A stretch of 64,000 bases of DNA from Bradyrhizobium sp. AZCC 2176 (GCF_036924645.1 NZ_JAZHRX010000001.1:6723501-6787500), one strand, 5' to 3'. Shown: positions 16,426 to 26,830, counted from the first letter of the stretch. Program-made: numbers and translations. The notes: generated by a model not told the origin, from the sequence alone.

Positions 16426-18360
16426 ATGAGCGCTCCTATAAGACAGGCTTTTCATATCGAGGAGATCTTCCCCTCAATTGACTGTGGCCGCTTTGCGGTC
16501 AAACGGATCGTGGGCGAGGCCGTCGAGGTCTGGGCAGATATCTATCGCCACGGCCACGATGTCGTTGCCGCCGACTTGATATGGCGCCGCGAGCCCGAAT
16601 CCGATTGGCAGCGGACCGCCATGATTCACCATGGCAATGACCGCTGGGTGGGATCCTTGGTGCCTGAGAAGACGGGCCTCCACAGCTACGCGATTGAGGC
16701 GTGGACTGACGAATTCGCGACGTGGCGACATGGCTTTGAGCAAAAACGGAAAGCCAATGTGGCGACCGAGCTTGACGCCATGGAGGGAGCTTCCCTGCTT
16801 TCCCGCGCCGTGAGCGGCGGTCAGGAAGCTACAGTGAAGATTGCACGTGCATGCGAAGCCTTCTTACAGTCGGGCAAGTGCGAGGTCCTGCTCTCCGATG
16901 ACCTCAGAAAGGCGATGGCTGAAGGGCAAGAGCGTACGGATCTCACCCGATCGAAGCCGCTTACACTCATGGTGGATAGGCCCCAGGCTCGCTACAGCTC
17001 CTGGTACGAGATGGTGCCGCGCAGCCAGAGTCCTCACCCGGGACAGCACGGCACGTGGAACGACTGCATTGATCGTCTTCCTGACATCCAGGCCATGGGC
17101 TTCGATGTCGTGTATTTGACGCCCATCCACCCGATTGGACGCACGAACCGCAAGGGACGCAACAATGCTCTCAGGGCGGTCGACGGTGATCCGGGCAGCT
17201 TTTACGCGATTGGCTCACATGAGGGTGGACATGATGCCATCCATCCGCAGCTTGGAAGCCTGGATGAATTTCGGCGGTTTGTTGCGGCATGCGCTGCCGC
17301 CGGCATGGAGGTCGCGCTCGACTTCGCTATTCAATGTTCACCGGATCACCCCTGGCTCAAGCAGCATCCGGAATGGTTCAAACGCCGTCCAGACGGCTCG
17401 ATGAAATACGCGGAGAACCCCCCAAAGAAATACGAAGACATCGTGAATGTTGATTTCGAGTCGGACGATGCTGAGGGGTTATACCGAGCGTTGCGCGATG
17501 TCGTCCTGTTCTGGGTCTCGCAAGGCGTCAAAATCTTTCGTGTCGACAACCCACACACCAAGCCGTTTCGCTTTTGGGAATGGCTGATCAAGGAGGTACA
17601 AGCGCGTGATCCTGACGTGCTTTTCCTTTCGGAGGCATTCACCAGGCCCAAAGTCATGAAGGGGCTTGCCAAGCTCGGCTTCACGCAGTCTTACACGTAC
17701 TTCACGTGGCGCACGGAAAGATGGGAGATCGAGCAATATGTGAACGAGCTCGCGGGCTACCCCGAGCGCGAATTTTATCGTCCTAATTTCTTTGTTAGCA
17801 CGCCCGACATCCTGCCGTTCCACCTTCAGCTCGGCGAGCCATGGACGTTCAAGACGCGGCTTGCGCTGGCCGCAACGTTATCAAGCAACTACGGCATCTA
17901 TAACGGTTTTGAACTCCTCGAGCATGAGCCGATACCCGGCCGCGAGGAGTATCTCAATTCCGAAAAATACGAATTGAAATCCCGCGATTGGGACAAGCCC
18001 GGAAACATCAAGCCTTATATCGCCCAGATCAATCGTATCCGGCGCGAAAACCCGGCACTGCAACAGACCTCTGCGATCCGCTTTCTGCCCGTGGAGGACA
18101 GTTCGGTCATTGCCTACGTCAAACATTCCGCCGATCAGACAAACGTAGTCGTGACTGTCATCGCATTAACGGGTGGTTTCCGGGAATTCTGGCTTCCGCT
18201 CGGTGATGTGCAGGTGCGGCAAGGCCACGGCGACTTGAAGCCCGTGACGGCGCTCGAAAACCTCAAATCCGGTCCGACCTCGCCCGTCGCCTATGGCGGT
18301 ATGCGGCTTTGGATCGATCCCATACACGATCCCGTGCTTATTTTCCGGTGCTTGGGTTAA
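16426..18360 (+). CDS. glgE: Alpha-1,4-glucan:maltose-1-P maltosyltransferase
   Basis: A 644-residue GH13-type enzyme that transfers maltose from maltose-1-phosphate to the end of alpha-glucan chains. Seen: an N-terminal Ig-like segment (VEVWADIYRHGHDVVAADLI), GFDVVYLTPIHPIGRTNRKG, the catalytic nucleophile region KIFRVDNPHTKPFRFWEW, the acid/base region VLFLSEAFTRPKVM and ALAATLSSNYGIYNGFEL. These match GlgE rather than plain amylases. The start at 16426 is chosen for homology of the N-terminus; no clear ribosome site. The maltokinase gene follows after 5 bases, so the two form an operon. Confidence 0.9.
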   Translation: MSAPIRQAFHIEEIFPSIDCGRFAVKRIVGEAVEVWADIYRHGHDVVAADLIWRREPESDWQRTAMIHHGNDRWVGSLVPEKTGLHSYAIEAWTDEFATWRHGFEQKRKANVATELDAMEGASLLSRAVSGGQEATVKIARACEAFLQSGKCEVLLSDDLRKAMAEGQERTDLTRSKPLTLMVDRPQARYSSWYEMVPRSQSPHPGQHGTWNDCIDRLPDIQAMGFDVVYLTPIHPIGRTNRKGRNNALRAVDGDPGSFYAIGSHEGGHDAIHPQLGSLDEFRRFVAACAAAGMEVALDFAIQCSPDHPWLKQHPEWFKRRPDGSMKYAENPPKKYEDIVNVDFESDDAEGLYRALRDVVLFWVSQGVKIFRVDNPHTKPFRFWEWLIKEVQARDPDVLFLSEAFTRPKVMKGLAKLGFTQSYTYFTWRTERWEIEQYVNELAGYPEREFYRPNFFVSTPDILPFHLQLGEPWTFKTRLALAATLSSNYGIYNGFELLEHEPIPGREEYLNSEKYELKSRDWDKPGNIKPYIAQINRIRRENPALQQTSAIRFLPVEDSSVIAYVKHSADQTNVVVTVIALTGGFREFWLPLGDVQVRQGHGDLKPVTALENLKSGPTSPVAYGGMRLWIDPIHDPVLIFRCLG

Positions 18361-18365
18361 CGAAC

Positions 18366-19931
18366 ATGAGTGCCGCAGGTGAACGCCTCGCATTCTTGGA
18401 AATACCGGAAGGTTCTTCATGGGTTGCGAACAGCGAGGTAACCGCAGCTCTCGAAAGACATTTTCTTCCAGTGTATCTCGCCAAAGCCAGGTGGTTCCCT
18501 GGCAACTCTGAAACGCGGATTAAGCCAAAGATCATTGCAAGCCTTCCTTTCGCCGCGGACTCAACCACCTTCGTCGTTATCGAGACCAACCATCGCGCGC
18601 GCTATCTCCTGCCCTTACGGGTCGACTGGCCCGGTGATGTGCGTCCCGAACTGGATAAATCCATCGTGGCTCGTTTGCACCAGGGCGAGCGTGAAGGACT
18701 GCTGTGCGACGTCGCCGCCGATCCGGCTTTCATCCGACGGCTCCTCGATCACCTTCGGCGGGAGGCTTCCATTGCTGGCTCGGGTTGGCGGCTGGACTTC
18801 AAGCCCACGAGCAAACTCGGAAGTCAACCTCCGAATACTCCATCCCGGATCCGCGCCATTCAAGGCGAGCAATCCAACAGTACGGCGCTGGTTGACCAGG
18901 ACTATGTCGTCAAGCTTTACCGCCAAATCGAGCCCGGCCAAAACCCGGAGGTCGAGATGGGACACTTTCTGACCGAGGCGGCGAATTTTGCGCATACGCC
19001 TGCGCTGCTTGGCCACCTCGAGGCTGCTCATACTTCCGCGAGTTATGCCCTCGGTATTGTTCACGCATTTGTGCCGAACAGCGGTGATGCCTGGACCTGG
19101 TCGGCCGAGCGCCTCAGCATTTACCTTGACGCTATGGGGAAAGGCTCTGAAGAACGCGACAAAGCGATCACCGCACGGCGAGATTATCTCCATTGGGTGC
19201 GGCGACTGGGTTGCCGCGTCGCGGAGATGCATCGCGCTTTGGCGAGCCGCGACGAAGTGGCGGCGTTCAAGCCTGAGCCGATCGACGAAGGCGATCTCGA
19301 TTTCTGGATCGGCGACGTTATGGAGCGCGCTGCTCGCATCTTCAAGAGGTTGGAGGAATCGTCGCTGGATGTGGACGACCGCCCCCTCATGGAGCGCCTG
19401 CTTCGGGTCAAACCTCGACTATATGATTACGCAGCTAACCTCATCCGTCCTTCGCTGGGCCGCTGCAAGATACGCCATCACGGCGATTTGCACTTGGGCC
19501 AGGTGCTTGTAGCCAATGGGGACGCAGTCATCATAGACTTCGAGGGCGAGCCCAGCCGACCTTTGGCAGATCGGAGGCGCAAGGCTCCTGCTGCGCGCGA
19601 TGTCGCAGGTGTGTTGCGCTCCCTGGACTACGCCGCCATGGCCTCGAGACAGCAGAGGCGGATGTCAGAAAAGCTCAACACTCCGGAGTCGCGAGCCTTG
19701 TTCGCGTGGCGCGAGCAGACGACAGATGCCTTTCTGACCGCTTATCAGGAGGCGATAGGCGCCTCGGTTCTGTGGCCCGACCGCGCCGAGGACATGAAGG
19801 CGATGTTGAATTTCTTTTTGCTCGAAAAAGCGCTCTATGAGATCGAATACGAGCTTTCCTACCGGCCGTCTTGGATTTCCGTGCCATTGCAAGGCGTCCT
19901 GCGGGTTCTCGAAGAAGGAGGCGTGGCCTAG
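18366..19931 (+). CDS. Maltokinase (stand-alone)
   Basis: A 521-residue protein that would phosphorylate maltose to maltose-1-phosphate, the GlgE substrate. Seen: an N-terminal domain (LPVYLAKARWFPGN), GEQSNSTALVDQDYVVKLYR (nucleotide loop and Lys) and the aminoglycoside-kinase-like active site KIRHHGDLHLGQVLVANGD then IIDFEGEPSRPLADRR. In many bacteria this kinase is fused to trehalose synthase (TreS); here no TreS domain is present and none is encoded next door. It starts 5 bases after glgE and ends 4 bases into the convergent glgX. Confidence 0.85.
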   Translation: MSAAGERLAFLEIPEGSSWVANSEVTAALERHFLPVYLAKARWFPGNSETRIKPKIIASLPFAADSTTFVVIETNHRARYLLPLRVDWPGDVRPELDKSIVARLHQGEREGLLCDVAADPAFIRRLLDHLRREASIAGSGWRLDFKPTSKLGSQPPNTPSRIRAIQGEQSNSTALVDQDYVVKLYRQIEPGQNPEVEMGHFLTEAANFAHTPALLGHLEAAHTSASYALGIVHAFVPNSGDAWTWSAERLSIYLDAMGKGSEERDKAITARRDYLHWVRRLGCRVAEMHRALASRDEVAAFKPEPIDEGDLDFWIGDVMERAARIFKRLEESSLDVDDRPLMERLLRVKPRLYDYAANLIRPSLGRCKIRHHGDLHLGQVLVANGDAVIIDFEGEPSRPLADRRRKAPAARDVAGVLRSLDYAAMASRQQRRMSEKLNTPESRALFAWREQTTDAFLTAYQEAIGASVLWPDRAEDMKAMLNFFLLEKALYEIEYELSYRPSWISVPLQGVLRVLEEGGVA

Positions 19932-22176
19932 ACCGAGAGTGGGAATTCAGCGACATCCATGATGGCACCAAGCGCCTGGCGGAGCCGTCGCGTCATGGTC
20001 TCTTCCGTCGCCAGGCCGAGCACCAGCATTGATCGACCAGCGGCCTTTAAGCGGTGGCCAAACGGATAAACCGTCAACGTCACATCCGGTGCATGCGTAT
20101 CAATGAGCTCGGCCCAGGCGCGGCCCTGCGGCACTTCGGGCAAGACGAATTCGACCAAATCATGATGCGCGTTATAAACAAGCAGCAGCGTCGCATTCGA
20201 ACCTTGCCGTTTGACACCAGTTTCCTGGGCTCTTCCGTCAAGCAGCATACCGAAACATCGCGTGGTCGGATTGTCCCAATCCGCCGTTCTCATCTCCCGG
20301 CCGTTCGGAGCGAGCCAGCTCACGTCCTTCACGTCTAGTTCTTCATTGACGTTGCCGATGACAAACCTAGAGCGATGCAGGATGGGAAAGGCCTGCCGTG
20401 TCGCGATTAGCTTGCGGACGAATTCCCGCAAGGCGCGGCCTTCGCCGGAGATCCTGAGCCAATTGAGCCATGTCGTGTCATTGTCCTGAGCATAGGCGTT
20501 GTTGTTGCCAAGCTGAGAATGGCCAAACTCGTCACCCGCGAGGATCATAGGTGTCCCGTGCGACAGCAGCGTCGTCGCTAGAGATTGCGCTTTTGCTGCT
20601 CGCGAAGCTTGATGATCTCTGGATCATCAGTGGGCCCTTCAGCGCCGTGATTCCACGAATGATTGTCCGGGTGTCCGTCGCGGTTGCCTTCGCCGTTGGC
20701 ATCGTTGTGTTTATCATTATAGGAAACGACGTCGTTCAGTGTGAAGCCGTCATGCGCCGTAACGAAATTGACGGACGACCATTGCCTGCGGCCGCGCTTG
20801 TTGAAGAGGTCGCCCGATGCGGTGATGCGCCGCGCAAATTCGGGCGTCATGCCTTCATCCCCTTTCCAAAACCGACGCACCGCATCCCTGAATTTATCAT
20901 TCCATTCCGCCCATCCAGGGGGAAATTGGCCGACCTGATAGCCGCCGGGGCCTATATCCCATGGCTCGGCGATCAGCTTGACTGACGAAAGGATCGGATC
21001 CTGCCGGCAGGCATCCAGAAAGCCGCCGCCTTCATCGAAGCCGTAGGGCTCCCTCGCGAGAATGGTCGCAAGGTCGAAGCGGAAACCATCCACACGCATT
21101 TCGGTCGCCCAGTAGCGCAAGCTGTCTGCGACCATCTGCAACACGCGCGGGTGCGAAAGGTTTACCGTATTGCCGGTACCTGTATCATTGATGTAGTAGC
21201 GCTTCTGGTCCGGAAGCAGGCGATAATAGCTCGCGTTATCGATGCCCTTGAAAGAAAGCGTTGGCCCGAGTTCGTTCCCTTCGGCGGTGTGATTATAGAC
21301 GACGTCAAGGATCACCTCGATGCCATGGGCATGAAACTGATTGACGGCCTCCTTGAACTCATTCGCAAAGGGCGCCTTGAGATAGCGCGGCTCGGGCGCG
21401 AAGAACGCAAGCGAGTTATAGCCCCAATAGTTGCGAAGGCCCTTCTCCACAAGGTAACTATCGTCCACAAATGCATGGATCGGCAAGAATTCAGCGCTAG
21501 TGATCCCAAGCGCGCGAAGATAAGCAGGGATATGTGGATGGCAAAGTCCGGCGAAGGTACCGCGGTCGCTTTCCGGTACAAGCGGATGGCTTCGGGTAAA
21601 ACCTTTGACGTGCATCTCGTAAAAGATGGTGCGGTCCCAGGACACCTCGGGCTTTGCCGCACGGCCCCAGGTGAAGGCGGGGTCTATCACGCGGCATTTT
21701 TGCATAAGATGCGCGCTGTCGCGTGAATCGAAGGACTTGTCCTTGTCCGAGTGACCGAGCTCATAGCCGAATAATTCCGGTCCCCAAAGCAGCGCGCCCA
21801 CAAGCTGCTTAGCATAAGGATCAATCACGAGCTTGTTGGGATTGAAACGATGTCCGGCATCTGGCTGGTAAGGACCGTGGACCCGGTAGGCGTAGACTGC
21901 ACCCGGACGTGCCGTCGGTATATAACCGTGCCAGACTTCATCGGTGTATTCGGGCAGCTCAATGCGTTCGATCTCTTTCTTTCCGCTGTCATCGAAGAGG
22001 CAGAGCTCGACCTTGGTGGCATGAGCCGAAAACAGTGCGAAATTAACGCCAAGGCCATCCCAGGTGGCTCCAAGCGGAAAGGGCTTACCTTCCAGCACCG
22101 GAGCACGCCGAAGGCTTGCCGCCGCCCGGGCTAGTCTCTTATCCTTGACCTTGTTCATGAACAATCCCAGACGCAT
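19928..22176 (-). pseudogene. glgX: Glycogen debranching enzyme GlgX, frameshifted
   Basis: GlgX removes alpha-1,6 branches from glycogen. The 5' part (22176 to 20578) carries a CBM48-like N-terminus, VILDVVYNHTAEGNELGPT, DGFRFDLATIL (nucleophile), LIAEPWDIGPGGYQVG (acid/base) and FVTAHDGFTL. It stops at TAG after REQQKRNL. The 3' part continues in the next frame with LATTLLSHGTPMILAGDEFG to 19928. Adding one base near 20580 joins them into a ~750-residue protein of normal length. So one base was lost, or it is a sequence error. The start ATG 22176 is chosen within several possible starts. Confidence 0.88.
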
Positions 22177-22501
22177 CCCCTGCAACGCGCAAGGGCGGCT
22201 GTGCGCTGTCCAGTAAAAGCGCTATCCATGCTTTGGTTCCCGTCACCCACCAGGCGTAAAAAGCAGCCGCCCTTGTTCGGAGTGACCCTTGAACTCCCGC
22301 AGCTTTAGCGATCCACAGTCTTTGTATGCCGCTCGATCCAGGCCCGTGTCTGAAGCGAAGGGACTCTACCGGCCATCCGCTACGTTCAATACGGACATTA
22401 CGGACGGCGTGCCGGTTAGTTAGCGCAGAGCCATCTTTTGCAACTCGCCGCTCAATCGGTCGAGCATAAGGCTTGCGCAGGATTGAACACTGCGAAGCAA
22501 C
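22177..22501. other. Intergenic region with long-arm inverted repeat
   Basis: No gene seen. CAAGGGCGGCTG (22190-22201) and CAGCCGCCCTTG (22264-22275) are perfect 12-bp inverted repeats with a 62-base spacer, upstream of glgX on the opposite strand. The role is unknown. Confidence 0.45.
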
Positions 22502-22672
22502 TTAACTGCGCCATGCCTCCTCCGACTGGTGTGGATGGAGCCTGGCTTTGTCTTCCTCGTATTCCCTGATGAGGTCAGCGAGAGCTTCGCGCGTTAGCTT
22601 GTCATCGGTTGAGTTTTCTAATGTCCGACACGCTTCGATCTTATAGTCCAGCTCGCGGCACAAATCGCACAT
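22502..22672 (-). CDS. Small CxxC protein
   Basis: A 56-residue protein MCDLCRELDYKIEACRTLEN. AGGAGGTGCGC directly before ATG 22672 is an excellent Shine-Dalgarno and decides this start. An N-terminal CxxC plus a third Cys suggests metal binding or redox, and the rest is a charged helix (LIREYEEDKARLHPHQSEE). Function unknown. Confidence 0.7.
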   Translation of the reverse strand: MCDLCRELDYKIEACRTLENSTDDKLTREALADLIREYEEDKARLHPHQSEEAWRS

Positions 22673-23073
22673 GCGCACCTCCTGTATCATACCGGGAGCA
22701 CACACTATCTCCACCCGCGTCTTTGGCTGACCATTGCTGGTGATGTGCTACAATGCGATTAGACCGGCTTTGTTTCAAGGGAACGTCACCTGGGCGACTG
22801 TCCCCTACCCCGCCGCCGGAGCGGCGGTAACGCCGACCGCTCGCGTTGGACCAGCTCTTGAATAAACGCCAGCTTGCCGATCAGCGGGCGCGTCAACACG
22901 AATGCGTACATGTCCGAGGTGCTGATGGTGCGGCACAGACTGTCCATCGCGAGTACGAATAGAAACCACGCTCCCGTCACGGCATCGAAATCCTCAATCG
23001 CAGGGTGTCGAACTCGACCCTCGCGCGCAGACCGCCAATGCAGTCGGCGGCCAGTCGGCCTTCCTGACGCTCG
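22673..23073. other. No clear gene
   Basis: About 400 bp. A 64-residue reverse-strand frame at 22786-22980 (GTG start, MTGAWFLFVLAMDSLC) has a hydrophobic start and a basic end but no supporting motif. I do not call it. Confidence 0.35.
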
Positions 23074-23286
23074 TCAGTCGTTGACCAGGGTGCCGATCAA
23101 CTGGAGTAGAGCCTGGTGTTCGGGGCCGTTGGCGCCAGCTCGAAGGAATTTTCCGATTTCGATCAGGGACGTACGTCCCCCGGAGCTGGCATTGGGCTTG
23201 TGCTCCACCATCGCGACACCCGATTGCGGATCGCGGACCAGCCGCCAGACGTCACCGTTGGCGCTTTCGTAGAGAATTCTTGTCAT
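23074..23286 (-). CDS. Small conserved hypothetical protein
   Basis: A 70-residue protein MTRILYESANGDVWRLVRDP. The stretch VAMVEHKPNASSGGRTSLIE followed by IGKFLRAGANGPEHQALLQL is typical of a small family recurrent in Bradyrhizobium. Function unknown. It lies alone between poorly coding regions. Confidence 0.7.
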   Translation of the reverse strand: MTRILYESANGDVWRLVRDPQSGVAMVEHKPNASSGGRTSLIEIGKFLRAGANGPEHQALLQLIGTLVND

Positions 23287-24184
23287 GCCTTTTCAACCAG
23301 GTGATCTCCGAGGGGTTCCTGGAGGGGCGGGCGGAAGAACCAAAATCCCCGACGGACGTTGGATCCGCATGTCGGACGCTTTTCACTATTTCCGAGCCCA
23401 TGCTGTCCGAGCCCTTTGCAAGGCTCGGGCGGCACAACAGCTCGAGAAATCGCTCGACTGATGGGCGTGGCAAATTCGTCAATCGAAGCGGCGCCCGCGG
23501 AGAATTGTGTGCGCCGCAGGAAGAAAGCGGGTGTCCGGCGGGAGACGAAAAGTTCTGGCAACCGTCGTGCATCTCCTGGAGACCACGTCCCTGGTTCGCA
23601 CCCCGCTCCCGGCCGCTGTCGCGGCGACCGCAAACGGAGATTCGGCCCGCTAGTTGGAGCGGAGATACTATGGCTCAAGCGTTGTTCGGCTTGGGTCATG
23701 ACGCGATTTCACTTCCGACGTCCAGCTGGACCCTAGCCCCTCGGACGGGCTCGGGCGCGCAATCAGCGAACGCCGTATTGAAGTTGATCGCCTCGCCGCA
23801 ATCCGCGTGTCGACGGAGCCGCATGCCGTGCATTCCAGGTGCGCGCGCTGATCGCCTGCCAATCAGGCACGCTGTCGAGCCGCAGTTCCGCGCCGCGGTC
23901 GCTATTGGGAGAGGAACGGAAGTGGTCCCGACATCGCTAAGCCGACGCAACTGACCCTTAGCTCACATCGATGACTGAGCTGAACATTGACGGACCCGAT
24001 TCTCTACTCGGCCCCGTACTCATTCGGCCAACATCGCCTCAGCCGGCCAGGAGCGGCGCCCGGCTTCACTGTTGTCGGGAAAACGGCCTTACCCATTTTC
24101 AACGCGTTGCAACGAGCCGCGTTAAGCGCCAGAACAAAGGGCCTCACATGCCGTGGCTGGCAAATACTTTTTGGCAGCTCTTGC
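23287..24184. other. About 900 bp without a supportable gene
   Basis: Several open frames exist on both strands (for example 23280-23954 plus), but codon and residue composition are those of shadow frames (Arg/Ser/Pro-rich). No motif, ribosome site or repeat identified. Confidence 0.4.
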
Positions 24185-24508
24185 TCAGTCTGGTCCTGTT
24201 CTGCTGCAAGCATTGTTGGACCGCTCCATCATCGCCCAATTGCTGTCGGGAAAAGCGCTGCGCATCTCGTCTACAGCCCTGCTGCTCTTGTGGCGTGCCC
24301 ATGTGACCCTGTGATGGGGACCTCCGGCCGCCCAAGACTTTCCCTTAGTCGGACCAGGCTGGTTTCTGTTCAGTTCATCTCTTTGGACACAAAGATCATC
24401 AATCTTCGCCAGCATCCTTCCGATCAGCGCTTCGGCAGATGCGGTCGGGATTCCTGCTCTTTGGAGTTGAAGGATTTCCTTCCTCTGGCGTGAGACCTGA
24501 CTCCGCAT
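24185..24508 (-). CDS. Small hypothetical protein
   Basis: About 107 residues from MRSQVSRQRKEILQLQRAGI. The core IPTASAEALIGRMLAKIDDL and CVQRDELNRNQPG resembles short rhizobial proteins annotated only as hypothetical. The C-terminal third may be extended beyond the original end. Its start is head-to-head with the Ku remnant at 24507, and the two ATGs overlap in GCATGC. Function unknown. Confidence 0.55.
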   Translation of the reverse strand: MRSQVSRQRKEILQLQRAGIPTASAEALIGRMLAKIDDLCVQRDELNRNQPGPTKGKSWAAGGPHHRVTWARHKSSRAVDEMRSAFPDSNWAMMERSNNACSRTGPD

Positions 24509-24788
24509 GCGTTCAATCTCGGAAACGGCCCTGATTGACCTCATCAATCGGAAGCGCGCCGGCAAGCCGATCACCCCGAAGGAGCGGCCGGCCGCTGGCA
24601 ATGTGGTCGATCTAATGCAGGCGTTGCGCCGGAGCGTGGGTTCGGAGCAGGCGTCCAAGCCCGCGAAGAAGCCCAAGAAGGCGTCCGTCGGACAGAAGGA
24701 GATGCTGCTACCGATCGCCAGCAAGAAGCCAGCAAAGGAAGCGACCGCGAAGAAACCCACCGTCAAATACCAGCGTAAGTCGGCATAG
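24507..24788 (+). pseudogene. 3' remnant of Ku (NHEJ) gene
   Basis: Encodes ETALIDLINRKRAGKPITPK then NVVDLMQALRRSVG and a Lys/Ala-rich tail (SVGQKEMLLPIASKKPAKEA). This matches the C-terminus of bacterial Ku, which binds DNA ends with LigD. The whole beta-barrel core (~200 residues) is missing, and I find no upstream Ku sequence. It has an ATG at 24507 by chance or secondarily. Not functional as Ku; whether the tail is translated is unknown. Confidence 0.75.
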
Positions 24789-24825
24789 AGCGGCTCCGCC
24801 ACAGCAACGACGCCGATTTGTGTTC

Positions 24826-25248
24826 TCAGCCGAGAGGTCGGCTTTGCCTGAAATGGAAACTGTTCGGAGTGAACCTCCTGGCCACGGCGCGCGCCTGGCC
24901 CTCGCATGTCTCCAGCGTGATCTTCTGGGCAAGCATGACGTCTCCGATCGGCAGAGCGCCGATCGGCATGAAACACAGCCCCTCCTGCAGGCGACCTCTT
25001 TTGTCGATCTCGCACACATTCACCGAGGCCCCGGCGTGGATCCTGTACCGCTTTCCGCTGTCGCTTCCGACGACCTCAAAGTAGCCCTTCCTGGCGAACT
25101 GCTCTCGCTGCGCCGGCGACAGCCATTCTCGCAAGAGCCGCAGCGAGCGGCCCTCCGGCGTGCCTTCGGCGCCGTGCCTGATGAACAGGGCTCGCGTCGC
25201 GCTTATGCGGGAGCGGCCGCCCGGCCGCCACAGTCGAAGGCCGAACAT
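24826..25248 (-). CDS. Conserved hypothetical protein
   Basis: About 140 residues from MFGLRLWRPGGRSR. The body LREWLSPAQREQFARKGYFE, VVGSDSGKRYRIHAGASVN and PIGALPIGDVMLAQKITLET is a recognisable rhizobial family of unknown role. The start is chosen because it lies 11 bases after the stop of the 73-aa gene upstream on the same strand, suggesting a two-gene operon. Confidence 0.65.
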   Translation of the reverse strand: MFGLRLWRPGGRSRISATRALFIRHGAEGTPEGRSLRLLREWLSPAQREQFARKGYFEVVGSDSGKRYRIHAGASVNVCEIDKRGRLQEGLCFMPIGALPIGDVMLAQKITLETCEGQARAVARRFTPNSFHFRQSRPLG

Positions 25249-25258
25249 GGCCGGGCCG

Positions 25259-25480
25259 TTACCCGCCGACCAGCCTGGGGAAGAAGACAGTTTCTTCCGC
25301 AGTGGGGTCGAACGATCGTAGGTGCGAGATCTGACCCGGACCCGTCCTAACGGCCGCGGTGAAGCCGGCATTGGTGAGCTCGTAGAACCGCTGCTCCGCC
25401 TTCGCCAGTTCTTGTGCGTCATCCGAATTGAAGGGGTGACGGCGGTCGCCGCTGCGGTCCATCACGATCTGGATCGGCAT
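25259..25480 (-). CDS. Small conserved hypothetical protein
   Basis: A 73-residue protein MPIQIVMDRSGDRRHPFNSD then AQELAKAEQRFYELTNAGFT and SFDPTAEETVFFPRLVGG. The family is small and recurrent in Bradyrhizobium; it looks like a compact alpha/beta protein. First gene of a likely pair with 24826-25248. Function unknown. Confidence 0.7.
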   Translation of the reverse strand: MPIQIVMDRSGDRRHPFNSDDAQELAKAEQRFYELTNAGFTAAVRTGPGQISHLRSFDPTAEETVFFPRLVGG

Positions 25481-25600
25481 GATCGTCCTCCCGGGATTGC
25501 TGGTGGCAAGGCCTGCTCCAGTATCCGACCGACCTCACGGACTTTCAAGAAGAACATTCCATCGCAATCGCCGATCGTCTGCCGATCGCAGCAAGCGCAA

Positions 25601-25864
25601 TCAGGCTGGCAGACGCTTCCGGGCAGGTGTCGCCGAGCGAGTCCAGGCGTCCCGAACTTCAGCGACGGCCGCCTCCAGAGAGACGCCGGACGGCGGATCC
25701 TGACGGGCGATGACGAGAGCGCGCTCTTGGGCATGGGGATCAGCGCGGGCCTGCATCCAGCCATGCTCCTCGCATTCGCGGATCGGTCCGGCTTCCTGCA
25801 ACACGGAGACGGCCCAGCCCCGCAGCGTCCTCATAGCGGGCTGCCGTTCCTTCGTCATCCGCAT
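25601..25864 (-). CDS. Small conserved hypothetical protein
   Basis: An 87-residue frame. The conserved-looking part is VLQEAGPIRECEEHGWMQAR then ADPHAQERALVIARQDPPSG and a helix AVAEVRDAW. It resembles a small Bradyrhizobium family with a conserved ECEEHGW motif. The start may be the internal Met at residue 11. Function unknown. Confidence 0.65.
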   Translation of the reverse strand: MRMTKERQPAMRTLRGWAVSVLQEAGPIRECEEHGWMQARADPHAQERALVIARQDPPSGVSLEAAVAEVRDAWTRSATPARKRLPA

Positions 25865-26305
25865 CGAAATGGCTCCTGCCGAAGACCACGTCTTCCGATC
25901 CGGCTGCTAACAAAGTTCAGGGATTCGTAAATGCAAGGTCTGCTGGTTGTCCGCGGGTCTGACGAGGCTACGCAGCCACTACCTGCGATCTCGTCTCTAA
26001 CGTCTGCTGTCCAAGATGAACCGGACCAAGATTTGCCAAGCGGGAACCGCCGCTTGTGCCCCCTGCGGACTGGGTTGAAGCCACACTGGGGCACGGCTGG
26101 AGGCCCGTTCGAGCCGAGTTTCCACGCTCAATGTGAGCGCTTTCACACGACGCCAGCGGATGCCGAGCTAACGGGGTTGCATTCCATCAGGGCCTCGGCG
26201 ACCGGTTCTAACCAGGCGCGTAATCCATCGCGATCCGAACTCCGCTGGCGCCATTCAACAGCCGCTTGAGGTGGAAGCTGGCGAATGCGTCATCCGGATG
26301 CTGGC
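25865..26305. other. No gene seen
   Basis: About 440 bp between a small gene and a cyclase remnant. No convincing frame, repeat or hairpin was seen. Confidence 0.4.
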
Positions 26306-26830
26306 CTACATGCGCCGCGAAGGCGGCGATCGCGCGCGGTCCTTGGCTTCAAGCTTGGCGAACGCGTCGAGGTAACTTTTCAGGGCGGCATCGTCGTCGA
26401 TGCGCAGCGGCTCGAAGGCGCGCAGCGCTTCGGACTTGCCCCTCAGGACGAGGTCGCCGACCGGCCTGCCGCGGAAATCTCCGGCCTTTGCGATCGTCGC
26501 ACTCGTGCAGATGCGCGTGCCGAGCCGCTTGTTGGCGGCTTCGAGACGCGCCGCGACGGTGATGGTATCGTCATGGGTCGCATATTCGAAGAATCGTCCG
26601 CCGCCGAAATTTCCGACGATGGCGGGCTCGGCATGCACGCCGATCCGCATCACGCCCAGAGTGACGCCTTTCCGCGGCAGCATTCGCGAAACGACTCGCT
26701 CCAGTCGTCCATCGCCGGGGCGCACGCCACCGGCACGCGATCCATGGTCCGGCTGCTCGCCGGGATGGGATCGGTGCCGCCTTCGCAGCTGCAAAATCCC
26801 CGTCTCACCCCCAAAGTTCTGTCTTAGGAC
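26306..26830 (-). pseudogene. Class III cyclase 3' remnant, frameshifted
   Basis: The readable part MRIGVHAEPAIVGNFGGGRF then ATHDDTITVAARLEAANKRL and DFRGRPVGDLVLRGKSEALR is the C-terminal half of a class III cyclase catalytic domain. Upstream, family-like pieces (QPDHGSRA; DDWSESFRE) occur in different frames, indicating at least one frameshift around 26690-26740. The metal-binding N-terminal half and any sensor domain are missing. Not functional. Confidence 0.75.

Noticed and set aside
22786..22980. 64-residue reverse-strand frame with hydrophobic start
   Set aside because: No ribosome site or conserved motif; GTG start in a poorly coding region.
23280..23954. 224-codon plus-strand frame
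   Set aside because: Composition is Ser/Arg/Pro-rich with no motif and no ribosome site; looks like a shadow.
26285..26827. Plus-strand frame opposite the cyclase relic
   Set aside because: The reverse strand reads cyclase motifs (GVHAEPAIVGNFGGG), so the plus frame is a shadow.
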